Source of the DNA: JAEXNA01 sp050486105
GTDB taxonomy: Bacteria; Vulcanimicrobiota; Xenobia; Xenobiales; JADMJV01
Direction of reading: 5' to 3'
DNA: 16,226 nucleotides
NCBI GenBank assembly: GCA_050486105.1
Contig: JBJHCR010000124.1
Span: 1-16,226 of the forward strand
The notes under the pieces were generated by a model. It was not told where the DNA came from. It made no database searches and worked only from the letters and a program-made list of their open reading frames with translations. The stretch's first letter is position 1; every line of letters begins with the position of its first letter. The translations under genes and the position numbers were made by a program. Shown piece by piece: positions 6,468 through 13,187 of the stretch.

Positions 6468-7402
6468 AGTTGCCCTTCGACTCTTTCCAAGTGGAGCAAG
6501 ACCACGGCAATCTTCCCCAGGAAATTGCTTGGACTCCGACTATTCGCGCTCGTACCAAAGGTCTGTTGTTTAAGCTCGAAACCCTTCAACCTACGGGTTC
6601 CTACAAGATCCGGGCAGCTTATCTGAAACTGGCTAAGATTGCCCAACGGCTTCCGGGAGCCCAAGTCGCCCTCTCCTCTTCGGGAAACTTTGCCGCCGCA
6701 TTCACCTGGGCGGCAGCCCGACTCGGTCTGCAACCTCATTTGGTCCTTACTGGTCAGGTGGTGGAACGCAAGCTCGAACTCGCCCAGCAGTATCCTTGCC
6801 GCATTCACCGTTGCGAAGATCGGTTCGAGGCCCGTTTTGAAAAGCTCGAAGAGCTCAAGGAATCGGGAGTAGTCAGCATCGACCACCGTCAAGACCTCGA
6901 AGTGTATTTGGGCCACGCCACCATCGGCTATGAACTTGGAAAAGAGGGTCCGGCGTTTCACCGTATTCTGCTTCCCATCAGCACCGGGGGATTGGCCATA
7001 GGAGTGGCTGCAGCGCTGAGGAACTTCGGCTTCCGAGGGGAGATCCTCGGCGTCCAAGCTGCTGGGAACCCAACCGTATTCGAGTCTTGGCGGCTGGGTG
7101 AGGCCGTCTCTCGGGAGTCCATAGCTACCTGCTGTGATGCTCTCACCGCCACCTCGATAACTCCCCAGGCCTTCGCCTGGCTCCAGCACCTTCTTGACGG
7201 TGTCCTGGTGGTGCAAGAATCGACCATTGGGCAAGCGGTGGCCTATCTGGCCTATGAAGAAGGGCTGGTGGTAGAACCGGGTGGAGCGGTAGGTATGGCA
7301 GCCCTCTTAGAAGAGCAACGCCCAGCTCCGGGAACTCTCCTCGTCTTGACCGGCAGCAACATCGAAGCCGAACTCTTGGCCTCAGCCTTGACCGATTCTT
7401 AG
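6464..7402 (+). CDS. Divergent fold-type-II PLP enzyme, threonine dehydratase/synthase-like, 312 aa
   Basis: The PLP lysine motif is TGSYKIRAA (K48), close to the GS-F/Y-K-IRGA of serine/threonine dehydratases. The substrate loop is SSSGNFAAAF (71-80) where SAGNHAQG is usual. The phosphate loop is PISTGGLAIG (171-180), with only two consecutive glycines instead of four. The end VLTGSNIEAELL replaces the common SGGN. The protein has a single catalytic domain with no ACT domain. The GTG start at 6464 overlaps the transferase stop (GTGA) with AGGA upstream, so the two are translationally coupled. The altered loops suggest a substrate other than plain threonine, perhaps an amino-acid step linked to the glycan; that is inference. 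Other fold-type-II enzymes such as diaminopropionate or cysteine synthase relatives are possible. Confidence 0.75.
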   Translation: MKLPFDSFQVEQDHGNLPQEIAWTPTIRARTKGLLFKLETLQPTGSYKIRAAYLKLAKIAQRLPGAQVALSSSGNFAAAFTWAAARLGLQPHLVLTGQVVERKLELAQQYPCRIHRCEDRFEARFEKLEELKESGVVSIDHRQDLEVYLGHATIGYELGKEGPAFHRILLPISTGGLAIGVAAALRNFGFRGEILGVQAAGNPTVFESWRLGEAVSRESIATCCDALTATSITPQAFAWLQHLLDGVLVVQESTIGQAVAYLAYEEGLVVEPGGAVGMAALLEEQRPAPGTLLVLTGSNIEAELLASALTDS

Positions 7403-7410
7403 TAGCAGAC

Positions 7411-7436
7411 AAAAAAAATCCCCGAACTTGCGGGGG
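7411..7436 (-). terminator. Rho-independent terminator of the symporter operon
   Basis: On the minus strand, CCCCG-CAAGTT-CGGGG (7420-7435) forms a GC stem with a 6-base loop, followed after one A by an unbroken run of eight Ts (7411-7418). This is a textbook intrinsic terminator, about 78 bases past the symporter stop. On the plus strand the same stem has no U-tract, so it should not stop the PLP-enzyme transcript efficiently. Confidence 0.85.
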
Positions 7437-7456
7437 TGATGAATCTGCTCTTACGG

Positions 7457-7494
7457 GAAGTCCGGAGTTTTCCGGTGGCTTCTTGATCTCAAGA
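7457..7494. repeat. Two short inverted repeats upstream of the terminator
   Basis: CCGGA-GTTT-TCCGG (7462-7475) is extended by GAAG/CTTC (7457-7460 / 7479-7482) and is followed directly by TCTTGA-TC-TCAAGA (7481-7494). With the terminator they give three consecutive stems in the 111-base convergent spacer. They may protect the 3' ends of both converging transcripts. Confidence 0.55.
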
Positions 7495-7513
7495 ATAGCT
7501 TGGTCGCCTTAAA

Positions 7514-8941
7514 CTATGCTGAAACCGCCTTTTTGTCTCTCCTTCGACACCCCCACCAGCAGATCGTCAAGGCGACCAGAAACGGAAGGATACGCTCAGC
7601 CATCCCGCCCTGAAAGCCAGGATGGAGATAGGCCGAGACGCTGAGAGCAAACCCCGAAATCATGGCTGTCAAAACAACCCCACCGGGAATGGGGCCGCGC
7701 CCAACGCGAACCAGCAAGGCTGGACCGAAGGCAGCCCCAAGAGCAGACCAGGCGAACAGCACGAAACTGAAAATTTCCGGAGGACCGTAGAGGGCGGCCA
7801 GCACCGACCCGGCGCTGACTGCCAGAATGACCCAGCGAGATCGGACCACTAGGCCGGCACCCGAATCTCGCCCTCCATTCCAATCGTGAGTCAACGACGA
7901 GACCACCACCAGCAGTTGGCTGTCCGCAGTGGACATGATGGCCGACAGCACAGCAGCCAGCATGATTCCGGCCAGTATCGGGGGAAAGAGCTCGGTGGTG
8001 GCCGTCACGAAAACCACCTCTTTATCGACCAGGTCTGGAAAGAGAACTCGACCACACAATCCCAGAAGCAGCATCCCGGCGTAGACGCAGAAAGCCCAAA
8101 TCAAAGCGATCCGGCGACCGACCACCAGAGAGGTCTCATCTTTGATCGCCATAAATCGATTCACCACATGGGGCTGCCCTGGATAGCCCAGGCCGATCCC
8201 GAGGAGGCCGGCCACAAACCCAAGTCCCGCCATGGGTGCCAAACCACCGGTGAGCGACAGAAAGCCCTCTTGCTCTACGCTCTGCAAACCTTGCCACAGA
8301 CCGGTGCTCCCACCCACAGCCAACCAGGCTGCAAGGGGTAAGGCCACAGAGGTCAGACCCATTAAGAAGCCTTGCAGAGAGTCGGTGATGCTGACGGCAA
8401 GAAAACCACCCATGACCGTATATAAGACGACGATGGAGGCTCCGAGCAGGACGCTGGGAGCGAAACCCAAACCGAAGGTTTCCTGGAACATCTTGCCGGC
8501 CCCTTGAAACTGAGTGGCCACGTATGTAGCCAACGATAGCACCACGATCACCGACCCTGCTCGAAAGATGGCCAGCCTCGACCTTCCGGTGGCTTCGCCG
8601 GCCAGAAGTTCGGTGACCGTCAGGGCTCCGGTCTTGAAACTCTCTCTTCGCAATCTGGGCCCGAGGTAGCTCCAATTGATCAAGAATCCCAGCCAGCAAG
8701 CGGGACCGATCCACAGCGCGCTCAAGCCCATGGCATAGGCGGCCCCACTGACTCCGAGCAAGGTCCACACCGACGAGGAACTGGCTGAAGCCGAAAGGGC
8801 CGAAACCCAAGGCCCGAGAGTGCGCCCTCCCAAGAAAAAGCCCGCTCCATCGGTAGCCTTGCTGCGGGTCGCCAAGCCGATCCCCAGCAGCACGATTTTG
8901 TACAAAACCAAGGTCGCCAGAATGGACTGTTCACGAGACAT
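7514..8941 (-). CDS. putP: Sodium:solute symporter, PutP-like (SSS family), 475 aa
   Basis: Multi-pass inner-membrane protein with about 13 hydrophobic segments and SSS-family signatures: FFLGGRTLGPWVSALSASAS (35-54), the repeat-1 helix ending VWTLLGVSGAAYAMGLSALW, LGYPGQPHVVNRFMAIKDE, and AAVLSAIMSTADSQLL. Ser337-Thr338 match the Na+-site Ser340-Thr341 of E. coli PutP. At the position of PutP Asp55 there is Ser55 (SASASSSSVW), so Na+ coordination may differ. Proline is the best guess for substrate from overall similarity, but other amino or organic acids are possible. ATG 8941 has no strong ribosome site. It follows the secreted-protein gene by 35 bases, probably in one operon, and ends at the terminator at 7411-7436. 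Confidence 0.85.
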   Translation of the reverse strand: MSREQSILATLVLYKIVLLGIGLATRSKATDGAGFFLGGRTLGPWVSALSASASSSSVWTLLGVSGAAYAMGLSALWIGPACWLGFLINWSYLGPRLRRESFKTGALTVTELLAGEATGRSRLAIFRAGSVIVVLSLATYVATQFQGAGKMFQETFGLGFAPSVLLGASIVVLYTVMGGFLAVSITDSLQGFLMGLTSVALPLAAWLAVGGSTGLWQGLQSVEQEGFLSLTGGLAPMAGLGFVAGLLGIGLGYPGQPHVVNRFMAIKDETSLVVGRRIALIWAFCVYAGMLLLGLCGRVLFPDLVDKEVVFVTATTELFPPILAGIMLAAVLSAIMSTADSQLLVVVSSLTHDWNGGRDSGAGLVVRSRWVILAVSAGSVLAALYGPPEIFSFVLFAWSALGAAFGPALLVRVGRGPIPGGVVLTAMISGFALSVSAYLHPGFQGGMAERILPFLVALTICWWGCRRRDKKAVSA

Positions 8942-8976
8942 TTTCAGAGTCGCCTAGAAAGACTCACCACTTCGAT

Positions 8977-9615
8977 CTAATGTGACAGATCCTCGAACTT
9001 CTTAAGAAGCTCTTCCACGGGCGCTGAGTATTGATGCTTATGGCGTGCGGCGATAAAAACATCTTTGCTGGTAAAGGGATTGTAGCCTTTGTCTGCGAGC
9101 ATGCGAGCGAATAGAGCGTCTTCTTCTCCACCTTGGATAGGTCTGCCTCGATTGCGATCGTAGGCTTCCTGAAGCAGAGCCAAGAAGGCTGCTTCGTCGG
9201 GTTCTGGAAGAGTGGGATACTGCTGCAACTCCAGGTATCGAGACTCCTTAAAGTAGAATTTTCCCGGCACGGGATCTTCGGCCAGAGCCTCCTCCACCGA
9301 ATCGAACTGTCGGCTGCTGCGACCGAGCATCAGGCCATTCTCATCGACCTCCAAGACTTGGATTGATTCATAGGGGGAAAGTCGGTCGGCGCGAGGACCG
9401 AGAACCACCGCCTTGGTGGCCCATTCAGCCACCGGTGAATTTTCGGTGTAACCATCGGGAGACATCCCATCTCCTGAGATCAGGGTGGACACCGAATCCG
9501 GGCCGAACACCAAGACCTCCTTCATGCCATAACCTTCAAGCACGAAGGTGCCCTCGATTTGTTGAGCCTGCAGTGGAGCAAAAAGACAAACTAGAAAAAA
9601 CAGGATATATCGCAT
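8977..9615 (-). CDS. Secreted protein of unknown function, 212 aa
   Basis: I do not recognise the family. An N-terminal Sec signal peptide is clear: MRYILFFLVCLFAPLQA with cleavage before QQ at 17/18. Cys10 is not in a good lipobox because Val precedes it. The mature protein is acidic and soluble-looking. It has a beta-rich first half (FVLEGYGMKEVLVFGPDSVS, SIQVLEVDENGLMLGRSS), then a helical half (DEAAFLALLQEAYDRNRGR, ALFARMLADKGYNPF, VEELLKKFEDL). The ATG at 9615 lacks an evident Shine-Dalgarno sequence. It is 35 bases upstream of the symporter gene on the same strand, so the two are likely cotranscribed; a periplasmic partner of the transporter is possible but unproven. It diverges from the fusion protein at 9733. 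Confidence 0.65.
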   Translation of the reverse strand: MRYILFFLVCLFAPLQAQQIEGTFVLEGYGMKEVLVFGPDSVSTLISGDGMSPDGYTENSPVAEWATKAVVLGPRADRLSPYESIQVLEVDENGLMLGRSSRQFDSVEEALAEDPVPGKFYFKESRYLELQQYPTLPEPDEAAFLALLQEAYDRNRGRPIQGGEEDALFARMLADKGYNPFTSKDVFIAARHKHQYSAPVEELLKKFEDLSH

Positions 9616-9732
9616 CAGAGCGCGTTCGACATTCCGAGGGGATCATCCCTACCACCACCCTCGATGGGTTCACAAAGAGGAGAAAGGTCTCGGCGCATAA
9701 ACTCTTTAGAAATTCCAAGTTCGGGGGTGGCC

Positions 9733-12024
9733 ATGCATCGCAAAAGCTCAGGTAAGGCTCTTGTTATCGCCCTAGTCTTGGGTCTCATCATTTTGGTAGG
9801 GGCTCTCTTTTGGACCAATCGAGAGCGCTTGGGCTCCGGCCCCTCAGCTTTCCTGCTGGCTGATCGGATCCCCAGCAACGCGTTCCTCGCATTGATCATC
9901 GACTTGGAGGAGCAGTTACGACTCGGACGACTGATTCGAGAGTTGCGGACCGCCGTCGAAGAGCTCGATGAACCCCAACGCCAAAAGATTGTGGAGTTCG
10001 AAAATGATCTCGGTATGCCGCCAGAGGAATGGTTGGCCATCTTCCAAGGACGTGGATATCTGGCCTTCCTTCCCCCCCTAAGCGATGACGATCTGCCGGA
10101 ACTGATCGGTATTGTGGGACTCAGGAAGGCCGACGCGTTTGAAAGCTGGTGGGAAGACCTTGCATCCAGGAATGAGATGGTCTTGGAGCCCATCACCGTC
10201 CAGGGAGTGACGACTTACTCCCTAGACGACGAACTCGCCTTCGGTTTTGATCAGAATTGGGTCTATCTTGCCAGCTCTCAGCGGAGCTATCAAATTGTGG
10301 TGGAAGCAACTCGAAACCCGGGAAGCAATAGCTTGGACCAGCACCCGCTGTTTCTTGCCGGCCAACGCTCTCTGGACAGCCCAGGAGCGGGAGTGGTTGC
10401 TTTTCTCAACTTGCAATCCGTTTGGAGCCAACTTTCTCAGGCCTCCCTGCCTCACACCGACCAGAAAACCTTCGATTCGCTCTCAGCGGTAGAATGTCTC
10501 ATTGGGTCTATCGATCTCAAGAAGATGCAGCTCGACGGTTTGCTTAAGGTGGCTGAGCATTCCGGAGAGCTCTCCAAGAAACTCCGGACTCCTGGTTCTA
10601 TTGGTACCTCAGCCTTGAACCGCTTTTCCTCAGAGATTTCAGCCATGAACAGCTTCGACCTCGAATGGACCTTCAACAGCCTGGTAGCCGTAGGCATGCT
10701 GAGCCCTAGTAGTAGAGCTGAGGTGGGTATGCTGCCCTTGGGACTGACCATCTACGGAAACCCCTGGCTCGCTCTGGAAGGCGAGGTAACGGCGGGAGGA
10801 CAGATCGTGGAGTCTCTTTTCGATCCCTTTCAGGAAAACTTCTTGGAAGCCCGACACGCAGGACAACGAACCGCTTGCGTCAGCAACCTGAAGAACATCG
10901 GCACAGCCTTGGACATGTGGTCTTTTGACCACGGCGGTGGCTATCCCGAATCCTTGGAAGGCTTGATCGGACCATACTTGATGGCCATCCCCACCTGCCC
11001 GGCCGCCGGCGTCGATTCCTACAGTGCCGGTTATCAAAGAAAAACCGATCCTCAACGGGCCGGGGTTTATTGCTCGGGTGAGCACCATAATGACACCGAA
11101 CCGAACCATCCTCGGTACGACACTCTATCGGTAATCGAAGTGGGTGCGCTGGCTTCCGCTGAACAGGAACCCCTAAACCCATCGGTGGTGGCCATTGCCC
11201 CTCTTAAAGATACTTCCAAGGCCCACTCCCTGCTCTCAAAACTCCTCGACCTCGACTCGACTTCCGAACCTGCACCTGGTGAAAGCCGCCTCTATGACCT
11301 CGGAGAACCAGATCTGTCCCTTAGGCTTGACGCCTCGGATCCTCCGGCACTCATTTTGGAGGTCGGCCCCGAGAGCGGCTCCCTCCTCGACACCAGCCAG
11401 GGTACGCTTGCCGCACGTCCCATCGTGAAAGAGTTGATGGCCTGGGGTGGTGAGGGGATCGTCTACTTTGATTACCTCGATCTCCAACCACTCTACTCTC
11501 ATCTCCTGGAGAGTCTGAAAGATTCAGACTCCACCGAGGCCAAAGTGGCCCAAAAGGCCTTGAGCCGTTTCCAGAGATACTCTTCGTCCCTTGAAGGCGC
11601 CTCTTGCGTCACCGTCACCCAAGACGGTCTTCGCTTTCGGTCTAAGGGACTCGGCAATAGCGGATTGATCGTGGGTGGTTCCCTCTCTGCTGCTATTCTC
11701 GTTCCCAATTTCATTCGGGCGCGCTCCCAAGGCCAACTGACAGCCTGCAAATCTAACATGAAGAATATCGGAACGGCTTTGGAGATGTGGGCCACCGACT
11801 ACCTGGGTCAGTATCCCCAAGATCTCGAAGTGTTGGCCCCCGATTATCTTCGAATGATACCAGATTGCCCTGCCGCGGGTTTTGACACCTACAGTTCCGG
11901 CTATTCCGTGTCCCAGAACCGAGACCGTTTTCAGTTTTACTGCGATGGGTTTCATCACCAAGCGGCCGGCTTGGCTCCCGATCGCCCTTCTTATGACAGC
12001 CAGACTGGTCTCCAAGAATTTTAA
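9733..12024 (+). CDS. Membrane-anchored DUF3352-like protein with two prepilin-type modules, 763 aa
   Basis: ATG 9733 (GGGGGTGG upstream) is preferred over 9664 because it places the basic HRKSSGK directly before a transmembrane helix (about residues 9-26). Residues about 35-365 resemble DUF3352 proteins: DRIPSNAFLALIIDLEE, then EEWLAIFQGRGYLAFLPP. Residues 370-470 form a module starting FLEARHAGQRTACVSNLKNI and containing TCPAAGVDSYSAGY and YCSGEHHND. A second DUF3352-like stretch follows. The C-terminus from about 643 repeats the module with more of a pilin N-terminus: a hydrophobic run ending AAILVPNFIRARSQG, then TACKSNMKNIGTALEMW, DCPAAGFDTYSSGY and YCDGFHHQ. Both modules keep three cysteines and an HH pair. 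Neither has the prepilin peptidase site, so this is not a pilin. The bulk is probably periplasmic; function unknown. It converges on the FemAB-like gene across 17 bases. Confidence 0.8.
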   Translation: MHRKSSGKALVIALVLGLIILVGALFWTNRERLGSGPSAFLLADRIPSNAFLALIIDLEEQLRLGRLIRELRTAVEELDEPQRQKIVEFENDLGMPPEEWLAIFQGRGYLAFLPPLSDDDLPELIGIVGLRKADAFESWWEDLASRNEMVLEPITVQGVTTYSLDDELAFGFDQNWVYLASSQRSYQIVVEATRNPGSNSLDQHPLFLAGQRSLDSPGAGVVAFLNLQSVWSQLSQASLPHTDQKTFDSLSAVECLIGSIDLKKMQLDGLLKVAEHSGELSKKLRTPGSIGTSALNRFSSEISAMNSFDLEWTFNSLVAVGMLSPSSRAEVGMLPLGLTIYGNPWLALEGEVTAGGQIVESLFDPFQENFLEARHAGQRTACVSNLKNIGTALDMWSFDHGGGYPESLEGLIGPYLMAIPTCPAAGVDSYSAGYQRKTDPQRAGVYCSGEHHNDTEPNHPRYDTLSVIEVGALASAEQEPLNPSVVAIAPLKDTSKAHSLLSKLLDLDSTSEPAPGESRLYDLGEPDLSLRLDASDPPALILEVGPESGSLLDTSQGTLAARPIVKELMAWGGEGIVYFDYLDLQPLYSHLLESLKDSDSTEAKVAQKALSRFQRYSSSLEGASCVTVTQDGLRFRSKGLGNSGLIVGGSLSAAILVPNFIRARSQGQLTACKSNMKNIGTALEMWATDYLGQYPQDLEVLAPDYLRMIPDCPAAGFDTYSSGYSVSQNRDRFQFYCDGFHHQAAGLAPDRPSYDSQTGLQEF

Positions 12025-12041
12025 AGCGCTCGCCTGAGCAG

Positions 12042-13079
12042 TCAGCCTCGGTACTTGGGAAAATAGCGAGAATCCGGATCATAGCCTGGCAACTGGGCTC
12101 TCAGCTCCAGTAGGTCTTGGTATTTCTGCTGGTCGACAATGCGTTTTCCAAGATAGAATTTGTGCAAACCGTGGGGGGCGAAGCTCTTCTTATAGCGGAA
12201 AATGCCGTCGTCTTGGCCGTAGCCGCCCCCGAGGATGAAACGCTTCAAACCGGCCCTCTGGGCCCAACGAATGACCTCGCATTTCAACAGGTCGTTGGGC
12301 CTCAAGGAATAGTAGTCAGCCTCGGTTCCCCCCAGAAAGGAATGGCAATTCTCTGTTCCGTACAGCAGAAGCTCACTAGAAATGACCTTCTCCTGATGGA
12401 TAACATGAACGTAAAGAATGTGCCCATCCAACTCCTTGAGCTGACGAAAAAAAGCTTCTGAGAAATGGTAGATGTCGCTGGCCTGGTTTCGCTCCATGGT
12501 GGAGTGGTAGATGGCGAGAAACTCAGGCAGCCTTTGGCCGGCGAAGTCGAACTCGACTCTCAGACCGGAGCGCTCAGCCTTCTTGAGGTTTTTTCGCACT
12601 TTATGTTCGAAATCTCTGCAGATCTCGTCCCATGAGAGGTCCAAGGTGCGGACCACGTTCTGAGTGCGACTCTCCACCTCACCTGGGAATGTCCGGTGAG
12701 CCTGCCCGAAGAGGTGGAAACGGACAAACTCACTGACTATCCCTTGAGTATGCAGGTAATCCTGATAGGCCTCTTCTACGGCAGCGGTGTTCGGTCCGTC
12801 GAACCAAAAACCGCCGTAGCCGTATGGGGTGGAAAGGTCGAACCACTCACCCTCTGGCAAGCGCCCTGAGAAGTGAGGACATTGGGCAATGTCGCGCCGC
12901 ATGACCACGTTCATGGCTCGGGTCGAACCGTCATCGAAGGTGATCAGCTGCGGCTCTCCCTCGCCGTGAAGTTGGAAAGCCGCGGCATAGCCACTGAGAT
13001 AGCAGACGTCGTATTCGGGAAAGCTGCGAACCCAACGGTCCCAGCGTTCGCCCTCTTCTATAGGTATTACGGAAATCAT
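12042..13079 (-). CDS. FemAB/BioF2-type GNAT-fold acyltransferase, 345 aa
   Basis: Resembles the FemAB-like, BioF2-type double-GNAT acyltransferases found among peptidoglycan-bridge enzymes and polysaccharide loci. Visible signatures: DLSTPYGYGGFWFDG in the N-terminal domain, LDLSWDEICRDFEHKVRKNL with KKAERSGLRVEFD (the usual hinge between the two halves), STMERNQASDIYHFSEAFF, a core strand LYVHVIHQEKVISSELLLYG, SFLGGTEADYYSLRPNDLLK, and the end FILGGGYGQDDGIFRYKKSF. The likely reaction is transfer of an acyl or aminoacyl group to a cell-wall or glycan acceptor; the substrate is not readable. ATG 13079 has no nearby Shine-Dalgarno. An AGGAGG about 35 bases upstream lies in a hairpin. It follows dnaE2 by 108 bases on the same strand. 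Confidence 0.78.
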   Translation of the reverse strand: MISVIPIEEGERWDRWVRSFPEYDVCYLSGYAAAFQLHGEGEPQLITFDDGSTRAMNVVMRRDIAQCPHFSGRLPEGEWFDLSTPYGYGGFWFDGPNTAAVEEAYQDYLHTQGIVSEFVRFHLFGQAHRTFPGEVESRTQNVVRTLDLSWDEICRDFEHKVRKNLKKAERSGLRVEFDFAGQRLPEFLAIYHSTMERNQASDIYHFSEAFFRQLKELDGHILYVHVIHQEKVISSELLLYGTENCHSFLGGTEADYYSLRPNDLLKCEVIRWAQRAGLKRFILGGGYGQDDGIFRYKKSFAPHGLHKFYLGKRIVDQQKYQDLLELRAQLPGYDPDSRYFPKYRG

Positions 13080-13113
13080 ACCGAGCGCAACTGTTTTCGG
13101 TTTCTGAGTAGGT

Positions 13114-13157
13114 CCTCCTGTCCCAGCACGAGCCGGGGAAAATGGTGAGACAGGAGG
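13114..13157 (-). promoter_or_regulatory. Hairpin masking an AGGAGG sequence between dnaE2 and the FemAB-like gene
   Basis: On the minus strand, CCTCCTGTC (13157-13149) pairs perfectly over 9 bp with GACAGGAGG (13122-13114) across a 26-base loop. The 3' arm contains the Shine-Dalgarno core AGGAGG and the 5' arm its anti-Shine-Dalgarno complement. No U-tract follows, so it is not an ordinary terminator. It could control translation or message processing of the FemAB-like gene, although AGGAGG is farther from that ATG than normal. Confidence 0.45.
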
Positions 13158-13187
13158 TTCACATTGGCCGGAGTGATACTCTCATCC

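Noticed and set aside
6302..7234. 310-codon minus-strand open frame
   Set aside because: Antisense shadow of the sugar transferase and PLP enzyme, both of which carry clear family motifs.
9664..9732. Longer form of the 763-aa protein from ATG 9664
   Set aside because: No ribosome site, and it puts a polar, charged stretch ahead of the membrane anchor.
9616..9732. Promoter for the fusion gene (TTCACA at 9669 with GCATAA or CATAAA near 9695)
   Set aside because: The spacing of about 20-21 bases is too long and the -10 match is poor.
12025..12041. Small GCTC-GCCT-GAGC stem between the converging genes
   Set aside because: A 4-bp stem without a U-tract is too weak to call a terminator.
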